Part shown: one piece after another, positions 25,399 to 33,674 of the stretch
Layout of the letters: every line of letters begins with the position of its first letter
Numbering within the stretch: the first letter of the stretch is position 1
Assembly (NCBI GenBank): GCA_022511055.1
Contig: JAFLSH010000001.1
Location: forward strand, 1-33,674
Origin: Prevotella sp.
GTDB lineage: Bacteria; Bacteroidota; Bacteroidia; Bacteroidales; Bacteroidaceae
Reading direction: 5' to 3'
DNA: 33,674 bases
Translations under genes and position numbers: made by a program
Notes under the pieces: model-generated
Databases searched by the model: none
Seen by the model: only the letters and a program-made list of their open reading frames with translations
What the model was told of the DNA's origin: nothing

Positions 25399-27201
25399 AT
25401 GAAGACAAACAATATATTCCGCACGTTCATCATGGGGGCAACGGCTTTGGCTGTTGTCGGCTGCTCTGAGGACTTCCTTGAGCGCCCGCCCCTTCATCAA
25501 TACACGGCTGAGACCTACTATGCCTCAGATGCCGCCGTGGAACAGCTGACCGACCCGCTCTACAATGCTGCGTGGGCCTATTACAACAACAACGCCATTC
25601 TCGGCATGGGCTCGCTGCGCGCCAACGATGCCTGGAATCCGTATAACAACGCAGAGTTTGCGCTCTTCCAGACTACGGGTCTGACCAGTGATGTGTCTGA
25701 TGCCTGGTCGTCTATGTATGAAGTGGTTACCATCTCAAACTCCATTCTGAACAACCTTGAGAAGTATTGCACCGCTGATGTCAGTGAGGCTGCCAAGAAC
25801 CAGGCTCTGGGCGAAGCCCACCTGATGCGTGGTATCGCCTTCTTCATGATGGTGCGTGTGTGGGGCGAAGTGATTATCTACGAGAACAATGATGAGGCTG
25901 CGCGCAACCCCATTCTGCCGCTGAACACAGAGGAGAGTGTGCTGGAGTTCGTGATTCGTGACTTCGAGAAAGCCGCGGAGCTGATGCCGCTGAAAGGTGC
26001 TAACCACCATCCTTCGCTCTATGCCGCCAAGGCATATCTGGCCAAGGCGCTGCTGGCGCAGAGCGGCTGGAACAAGGGAACGCGCGATCAGCAGACCCTG
26101 AATCGGGTGGTCGAGTTGTGCGATGAGGTTATCAACAGCGGGCAGTATCAGCTGCTCGACAGCTATGAGAATCTGTTCCGCCCGCAGTACAATGACAATG
26201 AAGAAACCATTCTGGCGCTGCGCTGGGCCGACCCGCTGGTTGGCTCGTGGGGCACGGTCAATGCCCTGGTGCCCACGCTGTCGTTCTCAGATGTTACAGA
26301 TGTGGGCGCATGGGGCGGCAACCTGCAGCCCTCGCCCGATATGATTGACTACTACAATCAGGAACCGGCCGACTCGTTCCGCCTGCGCGGCACGTTCTTC
26401 ACCCAGGGGCGCTACTACAGCTACATCCGCTCAGAAGACGGCGGCTATACCTACCGTAAGAAGTGGATGCAGAACAAGAAGGGTGTCGTGGGTACAACGG
26501 CCGACTGTGATGGTCACCTGAAGCAGCAGGCTTCGCCGCTGAACACTTACTTCATGCGCTTGGCCGATGTGTATCTGATTAAGGCTGAAGCGCTTCTTGG
26601 CAATCAGGAGTCTACAGCCGACCCAGAGGCACTGGCCGCCTTCAATGCCTTGCGCCTGCGCGCCAAGCTGCCTGCCCGCACAGCCCCCATCACTTTTGAG
26701 GATATCATCCGCGAGCGGCGCATAGAGTTCTGCATGGAGTACACCAACTGGTATGACTTCGTGACTTGGTATCGCTGGAAACCGCAGTACATGCTGAACT
26801 TCTTCAACAACGTGCAGCACCGCGCCTTCATGATTAACGAAAACGATATTATCCGCAAGGAAGATAATACCTTTGCCTACACGGGCTTCCCGACAGGCAC
26901 ATGGTATAATAGCGTATGGGATTATGATGTCGATGGTGATGGCACGAATGATGAAGTGCGCTACTGGAGTGATGGTCTGCGCGACCCGAATGGCAAGCTG
27001 TTGGTCATCGATGGCGTGCCACAGGATGTAGAGCATGGCTATAAATACAACATTGACTCGCTGATTCGGGCAAAGATACCTGAGGGTGCTGTGATTGTAA
27101 CGCTGAACGAAGGCAACATCTTCATGCCCTACCCGGAGAGTGATGTGCTGCAGAATCCCTATTTCAAGCAGCCTGCCGTAGCATACGAATTCAAGGATTA
27201 A
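25399..27201 (+). CDS. SusD/RagB-family glycan-binding lipoprotein
   Basis: The 600 residues start with a lipoprotein signal peptide (ATALAVVGC, Cys22) followed by SEDFLERPP, the typical SusD opening. TPR-type helices and the C-terminal SusD region (NTYFMRLADVYLIKAEALLG and IRERRIEFCMEYTNWYDFVTWYRW) are present. It forms the lid over the SusC barrel on the cell surface and binds the oligosaccharide. Acidic residues right after the lipidated Cys fit a Bacteroidetes surface-export signal. The C-terminal part from about 480 contains an extra loop with DYDVDGDGTNDEV, resembling a calcium-binding loop. Confidence 0.95.
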   Translation: MKTNNIFRTFIMGATALAVVGCSEDFLERPPLHQYTAETYYASDAAVEQLTDPLYNAAWAYYNNNAILGMGSLRANDAWNPYNNAEFALFQTTGLTSDVSDAWSSMYEVVTISNSILNNLEKYCTADVSEAAKNQALGEAHLMRGIAFFMMVRVWGEVIIYENNDEAARNPILPLNTEESVLEFVIRDFEKAAELMPLKGANHHPSLYAAKAYLAKALLAQSGWNKGTRDQQTLNRVVELCDEVINSGQYQLLDSYENLFRPQYNDNEETILALRWADPLVGSWGTVNALVPTLSFSDVTDVGAWGGNLQPSPDMIDYYNQEPADSFRLRGTFFTQGRYYSYIRSEDGGYTYRKKWMQNKKGVVGTTADCDGHLKQQASPLNTYFMRLADVYLIKAEALLGNQESTADPEALAAFNALRLRAKLPARTAPITFEDIIRERRIEFCMEYTNWYDFVTWYRWKPQYMLNFFNNVQHRAFMINENDIIRKEDNTFAYTGFPTGTWYNSVWDYDVDGDGTNDEVRYWSDGLRDPNGKLLVIDGVPQDVEHGYKYNIDSLIRAKIPEGAVIVTLNEGNIFMPYPESDVLQNPYFKQPAVAYEFKD

Positions 27202-27226
27202 TCAAAAACACATAAAAGCGAATAAT

Positions 27227-28900
27227 ATGAAACAAGCATTTAGATATATGGCCCTTGTCGTCTGTCTGGTGGCTTCGCTGGGCTTCATGGCCTCGTGCAG
27301 TGATGACAACTCAGGCAGCGGCACTCCTGAGATTACGGGTGTGCGCATCACTAACCCGGCTTTTGCTGACAGCCTGTTCGCCGATTCGGCTCCCGACTCA
27401 CTGATAGTCATCGTTGGCCGCCACCTTGACAATGCCCTGCGTGTCTATATCAATGACCAGCAGGTGTGGTTTAACCCTGTGTTCAATACTGACCACAGCA
27501 TCATCGTGAAGATACCCAGTGAAGATAACGGCTTCATACTGACTGCCTTCGACAGCAGTTTGAAAGATGAAATCCGCGTGGAGACCAGCCACGGAACGGC
27601 CACCTACGCCTTCAAGGTGAAAGCTCCATATCCCAGCGTGAGCCGCCTGCAGGCCCGCTATCCGCGCAAGGCCGGCGATGTGCTGAACATCTATGGTGTC
27701 AACCTGGTTGACATCAAGAATGTCTACTTTACAGACATAGAGGCTGCCGAGCTTGATGGTACGGTGTGGACTGAGATTGGCGGCACTCATGTCGATGCCG
27801 CCAACCTGAAGACCATTGTGAAAGACCATCACAACGTGTCGGGCACTACCACCTATGAGACTATCTCTCAGCTGACAGTCGAGATACCTAACCTGCCCTT
27901 CGAGAAAGGGTCGCTGGTGGTCGAGTGTGTTGGCGGTACGGCTTACTTCCCCTTCTCCATGACACTGGCAGCTCCCACCATTTCCACCAGCCGCACCGAT
28001 GGTGGCATCAGCACAGACATGCCCGTCATTGGCGAAGTGGTAAGTGTCTACGGCACGGAGTTCGTTCAGGTAGAGGCTATTCGCTACGGCGATGTAACGC
28101 TGACCGAGGCTGACTACACGGTGGCAGAAACGGAAGACCAGATAGACTTCGTGTTCAACCAGAAGCCCAGCGCAGGCTCTGCTGCCACGCTGACCGTCGT
28201 AACGGGCGGCGGCGAGGTCTCTGTTCCGTTCTTTGAGCGCTCAATGTTGCTGACTACCTTTGAACGGGATGGGAGTGGCAACTTCATCGATGCCGTCAAC
28301 AACGGCTGGGGGCCTGATGCCAGCTATGAAACCACTGATGGCACTGCTGCGCCGTACACGGCCGATGGTACTTTTGCCCGTATCAATGTGCCGAATGAAG
28401 GGCAGCAGTGGTGGGGTACTATGGTCTTCTTCCGTGCGCCGTCAAACGCAACCACCTTCCCGCTGCCTGGCTTCGATTTGATTCCTGCCAATGCGCCGGC
28501 CGATGAGGTCTATCTGGCCATGGAGGTCTATGACAACCACTCTGCGTACAACAGGGGAGGCTATACGGGCTATCTGCGCTACACCGTTTGGCCGTCGGGG
28601 CTTGACACGGGTAACACTGACAATCAGTGGGATAACGGCTTCGAATGGGTCGACTACGATACGCAGGTCGGTAAATGGAGCTACCCCGTCTTGGCTGACA
28701 TTAACAACGAGACACACCCGGGGCAGTGGTATCGTCATGTCGTGCCGCTGAGCGTGTTTGCTTGCTATGCGGGCAAGACCTACGCAGACATCGTGGCTCT
28801 TGGTCTTGAGAACTTCCGTATCCAGAGCATCAACCAGGGCACTATTGCCGGCGATATTGATGTCTGCTTTGACAATGTGCGTCTATATTACAAGAAATAA
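27227..28900 (+). CDS. Surface glycan-binding lipoprotein with IPT/TIG domains (SGBP-B-like)
   Basis: The 557 residues begin with a lipoprotein signal (Cys24, then SDDNSGS, an acidic surface-export motif). IPT/TIG Ig-like repeats follow (VRITNPAFADSLFADSAPDS; YPRKAGDVLNIYGVNLVDI; ISTDMPVIGEVVSVYGTEF). A C-terminal beta-sandwich (about 340-557) is rich in exposed aromatics (QQWWGTMVFFRAP, DNQWDNGFEWVDY). The layout and wording resemble the surface glycan-binding protein B family of xyloglucan loci. It has no catalytic domain; its role is to hold polysaccharide at the surface for the GH5 enzymes. Specificity cannot be read from sequence. Confidence 0.85.
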   Translation: MKQAFRYMALVVCLVASLGFMASCSDDNSGSGTPEITGVRITNPAFADSLFADSAPDSLIVIVGRHLDNALRVYINDQQVWFNPVFNTDHSIIVKIPSEDNGFILTAFDSSLKDEIRVETSHGTATYAFKVKAPYPSVSRLQARYPRKAGDVLNIYGVNLVDIKNVYFTDIEAAELDGTVWTEIGGTHVDAANLKTIVKDHHNVSGTTTYETISQLTVEIPNLPFEKGSLVVECVGGTAYFPFSMTLAAPTISTSRTDGGISTDMPVIGEVVSVYGTEFVQVEAIRYGDVTLTEADYTVAETEDQIDFVFNQKPSAGSAATLTVVTGGGEVSVPFFERSMLLTTFERDGSGNFIDAVNNGWGPDASYETTDGTAAPYTADGTFARINVPNEGQQWWGTMVFFRAPSNATTFPLPGFDLIPANAPADEVYLAMEVYDNHSAYNRGGYTGYLRYTVWPSGLDTGNTDNQWDNGFEWVDYDTQVGKWSYPVLADINNETHPGQWYRHVVPLSVFACYAGKTYADIVALGLENFRIQSINQGTIAGDIDVCFDNVRLYYKK

Positions 28901-28927
28901 CACCTTAACGATAACAAACTGACAATT

Positions 28928-30448
28928 ATGAAGATAAGAAATATTCTGAGTTTGGCACTGCTGCTGTCCTTGGGCTTTACCGCCCAGGGCTGCAGCGACA
29001 ACGATGAGCCGAGTGTCGTTACCCGTCTGACTGGGGCGGGCAGCTATCTGACAGTCATGCGCGATTATGTCGAGTTGTCGGAACTGAACTATAGCATCGG
29101 TAAGAACTCGACCATTATTGGCATCAATACTGATGGCGAGTGGACCGCAGAGTCGAGTGATACCTCGTGGTGCAAGTTGGCTGTCCATGCGGGTTATGGC
29201 TATGCTGACTCGCTGCGCAACTCCTACACCCGTATTGACGTAACGAAGAACGAAGGTGAGGCGCGCACGGCACAGATTGTGTTCAAGTCGGGCAGCATCT
29301 CCAAGACCGTTACCGTCAATCAGAAAGGCATGGGTGTCAGTGCCGGCGACCCGTTTGAGAGTGCTTTCACCTTTGTTGAGAATCTGGTCTTTGGCTACAA
29401 TTTGGGCAACACGCTCGACTCCAACCCTTACGACCCAACCCACCGCTGGTGGAATCCCGTGGGCAAGACCCCGGTGGAGTGGGAGATGGCATGGGGGCAG
29501 CCGGAGACTACACAGGAAATCATTGATGCTATTGCCGCTAAGGGCTTCAACGTGATTCGTGTGCCGGTTACCTGGTATCCGCACATGGATGAGAATGACA
29601 ACGTAGAGGAAGAGTGGATGAATCGCGTGCAGCAGGTGGTCGACATGGTGCTTCATGCTGGTTGCTATTGTGTGCTGAACGTGCAGCACGACAGCGGCTC
29701 AGGCATTGTGAGTGTCAACGGCTCGAATGTAACGCGCAAAGATGGTGGTGCATGGCTGGTTGCCGACCTCGGGAACTACGAAACCATCACGGCCAAGTTC
29801 CAGAAGCTGTGGCAGCAGATTGCCACCCGCTTCCGCGACTATGATGATAAGCTGCTCTTCGAGGCTTTCAACGAGATTCTCGATGCTAACTTTGAGTGGG
29901 GCGACCCGGCTGATGCCAGTGCCTACACGGCCATCAATATGCTGACACAGGACTTCGTGAACACCGTGCGCGCCACAGGCGGCAACAACGAATACCGCAA
30001 TCTGGTCATCAATCCCTATAGCGCCGGCAACTCTCCGGCCAAGCTGGCGGGTGTCGCCGTGCCTGATGACAAGCACCCGAATCACTTGTTAGGCTCTGTT
30101 CACAGCTATGACCCTTATAGCTTCTGCTGCGACAACGGGCAGTGGAACATCTACGTTTTTGACACGGCCTGCCAACAGGAAATCGATGATATTGTCAGTC
30201 GTGTCGCTGATACTTACAGCGATTTGGGCATTCCCGTCTTCTTTGGCGAGTTTGGCGCTATCGATGAGAACAAGGACATGGGCGAGCGCATCAAGTATGC
30301 TTCGTACATGGCAAGACAGCTGAAGGCGCACGAATTAAGCGGCCTCTGGTGGATGGGGCTTCTCGACCGAAAAACGCTGACATGGACTGAGTCGGAAATT
30401 GTCGATGCTCTATTTGGCTTTTCTGAAAGTCGTGTGCAAAAAAGATGA
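28928..30448 (+). CDS. BACON-GH5 endo-glucanase/xyloglucanase (GH5_4-like) lipoprotein
   Basis: The 506 residues start with a lipoprotein signal (LGFTAQGC, Cys22, then SDNDEP). A BACON-like Ig domain (about 40-136: INTDGEWTAESSDTSWCKL, ITVNQKG-type end VTVNQKG) follows. The GH5 barrel has FGYNLGNTLDS, VIRVPVTWYPHMD, LNVQHDSG, LFEAFNEIL with acid/base E316, GSVHSYDPYSF, FFGEFGA with nucleophile E441, and LWWMGLLD. This domain order matches BoGH5A-type surface xyloglucanases and GH5_4 endoglucanases, which cut beta-1,4-glucan backbones. The acidic residues after Cys suggest surface display. It is the last gene of the PUL operon. Confidence 0.88.
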   Translation: MKIRNILSLALLLSLGFTAQGCSDNDEPSVVTRLTGAGSYLTVMRDYVELSELNYSIGKNSTIIGINTDGEWTAESSDTSWCKLAVHAGYGYADSLRNSYTRIDVTKNEGEARTAQIVFKSGSISKTVTVNQKGMGVSAGDPFESAFTFVENLVFGYNLGNTLDSNPYDPTHRWWNPVGKTPVEWEMAWGQPETTQEIIDAIAAKGFNVIRVPVTWYPHMDENDNVEEEWMNRVQQVVDMVLHAGCYCVLNVQHDSGSGIVSVNGSNVTRKDGGAWLVADLGNYETITAKFQKLWQQIATRFRDYDDKLLFEAFNEILDANFEWGDPADASAYTAINMLTQDFVNTVRATGGNNEYRNLVINPYSAGNSPAKLAGVAVPDDKHPNHLLGSVHSYDPYSFCCDNGQWNIYVFDTACQQEIDDIVSRVADTYSDLGIPVFFGEFGAIDENKDMGERIKYASYMARQLKAHELSGLWWMGLLDRKTLTWTESEIVDALFGFSESRVQKR

Positions 30449-30478
30449 AAAAAGTATGGCTGTCTCAGAAAAAGTTCG

Positions 30479-30487
30479 TAAATTTGC
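30479..30487 (+). promoter_or_regulatory. Possible -7 box of the modular binding protein gene
   Basis: TAAATTTGC fits TAnnTTTG and lies 63 nt before the ATG at 30551; the -33 is not convincing. I see no terminator between the GH5 gene and this point, so read-through from the PUL is possible. Confidence 0.4.
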
Positions 30488-30550
30488 AGCAGTGTTTATA
30501 GAGAACAAACCGATAGCAAACATATCTTATTAACCAAAACATAACAGTTT

Positions 30551-32611
30551 ATGAAGAAAATTTTTACCTTATGTGCTATGATGCTGGCGGCACTGACTAC
30601 CAGTGCAAAGCATCAACTGGATTTGACCGACCTTCCCAATGGTTGGGGTTCCACTTATGATGCAGCTACTCAGACCATTACCTATGAGGCTGATGCTTGG
30701 GGTGGCCGCGGTTGGGGCTTCCTTGATTGGACTGAAGAGGCAGGTGTGCAGGGCTTTGTAGATTATTCCGCATACGACTATGCGGTGGTCTGCATAGAAG
30801 CAAGCGCATTGCGGTCTTGTCTGACTGTCGAGTATTCTGATGGCAAGACAATGAGTGCTGATGGGCCTTGGCTGGCTGCTACTGCCAATGGCACTTTCTC
30901 GGCTGAACCGGGAACAACGGTGCTTTATGTGAAGTTAGACCATGACCAGCCCTATCTGCACCAGATTTACATCCAGAATCAGACATGGCAGGCTGAGACT
31001 CCCAACAACCCGGCAGGCACTATCAAGGTTTTGGATGCTTTCCTGGGCACAGAAGAAGACCTTGAGGCTGCTAAGGCTGGTGTGGTAGTGCCTGATGTTA
31101 CGGTGAAGCACATCGGCAATCCCGCTGCCACGGGCTGGGGAGACGGTACGGTGTTCGATGCTGCTACCAGCACCATCACTATCGGTGGCGACTGGGATGG
31201 TATCGGCTGGTGGCTGGCTCAGTGGGATAATGAGGCTGCGGCAAACGTTGGCGCTGACTACTCTGCCTACGATAACTTCGTGATAGAGTTTGCAGAGCCT
31301 ACGGCTATCAATGGCAAGGTGACTGTGCAGTACGAAGACGGCGGAAGCTCAGAGGTTGAGTTCTATGCCAACAGTTCTGTGGCAGTGGTCGACCTGGCTT
31401 CTGAGAGCAAGTCAAAGGTGATGCAGGTCTTCATCCAAGGCCCTGCTGGTGCTAAGTTCGTGTTGGCTGATGCTTATTTCTGCACGGCCGACCTGGCTCC
31501 CGAGATGCCTACCACACCAATGGGTACGCCTGTTGTCGTATGGGAAGGCTCCAGCAACTTTGGAACGGACTGGGATTGGGCGGCTACGTTTAGTGTGGCG
31601 GCCGAAAGCCTTGCCGGCGTGACTGAAGGCTCTTACCTTGAGTTCACCTTCGAGGAAGATGCCGCTGCCGACTATTGGCAGATTTCTCTGAACGCAGAAA
31701 ATCAGGAAGGCAATCTGACCAGCAATGCCGCCGACCTGAACGAGTGGGGTGTGGCTACCATGGCTGCCGGTGCAACAAGCTACAAGATTAGACTGAATGC
31801 CGAAGATGCTGCGTTGCTGGCTGAACATGGACTCCACGTGAGCGGCTATGCCCTGACAATGACCAAGGTTACGCTGACCAATCCGCTTGTCTATGAAGTC
31901 TGGACTATTGCCGGTGGAACTAATCTGATGGGGTCTGACTGGGATACCACCGACACCAACAATGACATGACCACAACCGATGGCAAGATTTACACACTGG
32001 TGAAAGAAGGCGTAACGCTGGAGAAAGGTGTTGCCTATCAGTTCAAGGCTGCTAAGGACCATGCTTGGGATGTAGCTTATCCGTCAAGTAATGCCCAGCT
32101 GACGGTTGAGGAGACGGCAGTCTACACCGTTACCTTCACCTATAACGCTGAGACCAACGAGGTGTCTGCTTCGGCTGTAAAGACTGGTGAAGCTGGCGAG
32201 ATTGAGAAAGCATACTCTGTCATTGGTACTATTAATGGCGACTGGGATACTGACAGCTACATGACCAAGGGTGCCGATGGTCTCTATACCGTGACCATTA
32301 CTGACCTGTCGGCAGGCAGCTATGAGTTCAAGATTCGCGTCAACGGCGATTGGGGCGAGAACTACGGCGCTGGCGGCGTGCCTGATGGCAGCAATATCAG
32401 CGTGACTGTGACTGAGGATGGCTCGGCCGTCGTTGTGACCTTCGATGCTGAAACGAAGGCTATCAACTACACCGTTCTCTCTGGTGCTGATGGCATCAGC
32501 AGTGTGAAGGCTGAGGCTCAGCGCGGTGCTGTCTATAATTTGGGTGGTCAGAAAGTGAAGACCGCCAAAGGACTGGTCATCAGCAATGGCAAAAAGTATG
32601 TGGTAAAGTAA
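30551..32611 (+). CDS. Secreted multi-module protein with putative carbohydrate-binding domains and C-terminal sorting-like tail
   Basis: The 686 residues start with a signal peptide (about 1-19). Modules A (about 22-150) and B (about 190-310) repeat the pattern GWG..(F)DAAT.TIT......GWG/W...W and VDYSAYDY / ADYSAYDNF. Module C (about 328-445) is a Trp/Asp-rich beta-sandwich. Modules D (about 446-550) and E (about 553-640) share YxxW/xIxG..GSDWDT / NGDWDT and YEFKIRVNGDWGENYG, resembling SusE/F-type or alpha-amylase-associated domains. The end (about 645-686: VYNLGGQKVKTAKG, then SNGKKYVVK) is the tail common on secreted Prevotella proteins. No catalytic motif is seen. Its position after the PUL suggests glycan capture; the specificity is unknown. 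Confidence 0.75.
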   Translation: MKKIFTLCAMMLAALTTSAKHQLDLTDLPNGWGSTYDAATQTITYEADAWGGRGWGFLDWTEEAGVQGFVDYSAYDYAVVCIEASALRSCLTVEYSDGKTMSADGPWLAATANGTFSAEPGTTVLYVKLDHDQPYLHQIYIQNQTWQAETPNNPAGTIKVLDAFLGTEEDLEAAKAGVVVPDVTVKHIGNPAATGWGDGTVFDAATSTITIGGDWDGIGWWLAQWDNEAAANVGADYSAYDNFVIEFAEPTAINGKVTVQYEDGGSSEVEFYANSSVAVVDLASESKSKVMQVFIQGPAGAKFVLADAYFCTADLAPEMPTTPMGTPVVVWEGSSNFGTDWDWAATFSVAAESLAGVTEGSYLEFTFEEDAAADYWQISLNAENQEGNLTSNAADLNEWGVATMAAGATSYKIRLNAEDAALLAEHGLHVSGYALTMTKVTLTNPLVYEVWTIAGGTNLMGSDWDTTDTNNDMTTTDGKIYTLVKEGVTLEKGVAYQFKAAKDHAWDVAYPSSNAQLTVEETAVYTVTFTYNAETNEVSASAVKTGEAGEIEKAYSVIGTINGDWDTDSYMTKGADGLYTVTITDLSAGSYEFKIRVNGDWGENYGAGGVPDGSNISVTVTEDGSAVVVTFDAETKAINYTVLSGADGISSVKAEAQRGAVYNLGGQKVKTAKGLVISNGKKYVVK

Positions 32612-32634
32612 TTTTCCCCATATCATAACTCAAC

Positions 32635-32675
32635 AAGGAAGGCTGCTCCCTTCATTGGGAGCAGCCTTCCTTTTC
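32635..32675 (+). terminator. Strong hairpin terminator after the modular protein gene
   Basis: A perfect 16-bp stem (32635-32650 with 32657-32672; loop TTCATT) ends in TTTT. Being nearly symmetrical (AAGG...CCTT) it could stop transcription from both sides, though only the + side faces a gene. Confidence 0.8.
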
Positions 32676-32780
32676 ATAGGAAATACTAACCAGTCATTGT
32701 GTAATAAAGGCTTTCCCGGTTGTTTGTAATTTTTGCAGCAAATAACCAGATATTAATTATATGTGGGTGAGGCTGGTTTT

Positions 32781-32842
32781 TATGCCAAAACAGAGAAATA
32801 TGAGGAATAATTTGGCATAATGGAATTTATTGCTTAACTTTG
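32781..32842 (+). promoter_or_regulatory. Promoter and inverted-repeat operator of the HEPN-MNT pair
   Basis: TTTG (-33, 32811-32814), a 20-bp spacer and TAACTTTG (-7, 32835-32842) match the Bacteroidetes consensus. A perfect 9-bp inverted repeat, TATGCCAAA (32781-32789) and TTTGGCATA (32811-32819), has its right arm on the -33 box; the arms are exactly 30 bp apart, three helical turns. This is the geometry of a repressor site; autoregulation by the encoded pair is an inference. Confidence 0.7.
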
Positions 32843-32869
32843 CACACAGATATATACGAAAATGTTCAT

Positions 32870-33259
32870 ATGAAAGCAGATAAGGTGGCCTATTGGACAG
32901 ATATAGCCGACTACGATATGGAAACGGCTGAAGCCATGTATCAGACGGGGCGCTGGTTATATGTTGCTTTTATGTGCCACCAAGTGATAGAAAAAATCTT
33001 GAAGGCTTATTGGTGTAGTACACAGGCAGATGACCCGCCATACACACATAACCATAAGAGATTAGCTTCGGGGTGTGGATTGTATGATTTAATGACAGAT
33101 GAGCAGAAAAACTTTATAGAGATAGTAACGAACTATAACATAGAGGCTCGCTATCCTGAAGATAGAGACGCATTAGCCCAAGCACTTACCAAACAGGTTT
33201 GCCAAAAACTAATTGATGAAACTAAGCGAATGCAGAAATGGATAAAAGAACAACTTTAA
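32870..33259 (+). CDS. HEPN-domain protein (partner of an MNT nucleotidyltransferase)
   Basis: The product, about 129 residues, is helical with the HEPN marks YWTDIADYDMETAEAMYQTG, CHQVIEKILKAYW and THNHKRLA. The RX4-6H ribonuclease motif of toxic HEPN proteins is not visible, so it looks like the non-catalytic type (HI0074-like) that binds an MNT partner. The ATG at 32870 is chosen because upstream codons overlap the promoter -7. Its 3' end overlaps the MNT gene by 22 bp. HEPN/MNT pairs are usually described as toxin-antitoxin or nucleotidyltransferase modules and are often mobile. Which protein is toxic here, if either, is not clear. Confidence 0.85.
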   Translation: MKADKVAYWTDIADYDMETAEAMYQTGRWLYVAFMCHQVIEKILKAYWCSTQADDPPYTHNHKRLASGCGLYDLMTDEQKNFIEIVTNYNIEARYPEDRDALAQALTKQVCQKLIDETKRMQKWIKEQL

Positions 33260-33555
33260 GCCGTGATGAAGCTCTGGAACTTGTTCGCCAATACAAACGA
33301 GTTATCAGGCGACGTTTCATTGTAGAGCCAAAGGTTATGATGTTTGGTTCCTATTCGAAAGGCAATGCCACTCCTGACAGTGACATTGATGTGGCTGTTA
33401 TTGTTCCTACTTATGGAAATCAGAAATTAGAAATCTCGAAAGAGTTATGGCATGATGTAGACCAGGTCAGCTTTCTTATTGAGCCCGTTCTTATGGCCGA
33501 AGACCGTTGGTCGCCCCTTTATGACGATGTAATGCGCACTGGTGTGGCGGTATAA
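33238..33555 (+). CDS. MNT-type nucleotidyltransferase (minimal, antitoxin-like)
   Basis: The 105-residue protein carries the minimal nucleotidyltransferase motif MMFGSYSKGNATPDSDIDVAV, GSX10DXD with both Asp residues, about residues 36-53. Full-length MNT domains are of this size. Characterised relatives add AMP to, and so neutralise, a HEPN toxin. The ATG at 33238 lies inside the HEPN gene (22-bp overlap), so translation is probably coupled. The last 119 bp of the window after its stop hold a lone TAATTTTG (33562-33569) and no gene I can support. Confidence 0.88.
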   Translation: MDKRTTLSRDEALELVRQYKRVIRRRFIVEPKVMMFGSYSKGNATPDSDIDVAVIVPTYGNQKLEISKELWHDVDQVSFLIEPVLMAEDRWSPLYDDVMRTGVAV

Positions 33556-33674
33556 TCGGGATAATTTTGCCTGTCTACTATACCTAACTATATCAACCTT
33601 CTCGCGAAGCCCTTCTCTAAAGTAAACGTTTGCGTATAGTTTTTTTGAGAAAATGAGGGTAAATTAGTCAAATT

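Noticed and set aside
33577..33646. ACTATAC (33577-33583) and GTATAGT (33634-33640) followed by six T after the MNT gene, a possible terminator
   Set aside because: The arms are 7 bp with a 50-nt loop; chance pairing is likely and the window ends before context can be judged.
1..33674. CRISPR array, insertion sequence, transposase, tRNA or rRNA genes
   Set aside because: None was seen: no spaced 25-40 bp direct repeats, no transposase motifs and no tRNA-like cloverleaf on reading through both strands. The 21-bp array has no spacers.

Overview
The window looks like a chromosomal segment of a Prevotella-type member of the Bacteroidales. Three things point there. Many genes are preceded by the Bacteroidetes promoter pair TTTG-N20-TAnnTTTG, and Shine-Dalgarno sites are largely absent. 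There is a SusC/SusD polysaccharide utilisation locus (PUL) with surface lipoproteins. One secreted protein ends in a C-terminal signature common in Prevotella exported proteins. Assignments rest on reading motifs and family resemblance; no database search was possible.

Layout. 1-2360 (minus strand): the first 14 codons of a probable MmcQ/YjbR protein, a DUF4143-type ATPase whose promoter lies inside an inverted repeat, and a BadF/BcrA-type sugar kinase. 2449-12806 (plus strand): an envelope-related run with a large MscS-family channel, kdsA, kdsD, a 1261-residue hybrid-two-component-like regulator that has lost its kinase domain and both phospho-acceptor residues, an exported phospholipase D/cardiolipin-synthase-like protein and an acyltransferase-3 membrane protein. 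The kdsA/kdsD and regulator/PLD junctions overlap as ATGA, so these genes are probably translationally coupled. 12838-15984 (minus): a TPR protein of unknown function and an orphan NMT1/THI5-like lipoprotein, divergent from radA through overlapping promoters. 16048-20115: radA (+), queC and ridA (-), pgk (+).

20116-20832 is a 0.7-kb intergenic region rich in structure: the pgk terminator, a nested GC-rich inverted repeat, a 21-bp-period repeat array bracketed by another inverted repeat, a second terminator, and then the PUL promoter. 20833-30448 (plus) is a compact PUL: GH5 beta-mannanase, SusC, SusD, an IPT-domain surface glycan-binding lipoprotein, and a BACON-GH5 endoglucanase/xyloglucanase. 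These suggest capture and cleavage of beta-mannan or glucomannan and of a beta-1,4-glucan or xyloglucan at the surface. No regulator, exo-acting enzyme or inner-membrane transporter is beside it. 30551-32611 encodes a modular secreted protein without a recognisable catalytic domain. 32870-33555 is an overlapping HEPN-MNT pair with its own promoter and an inverted repeat covering the -33 box.

The strongest candidates for something undescribed are the kinase-less, phospho-dead HTCS regulator coupled to an exported PLD enzyme, and the structured repeat element at 20212-20640.
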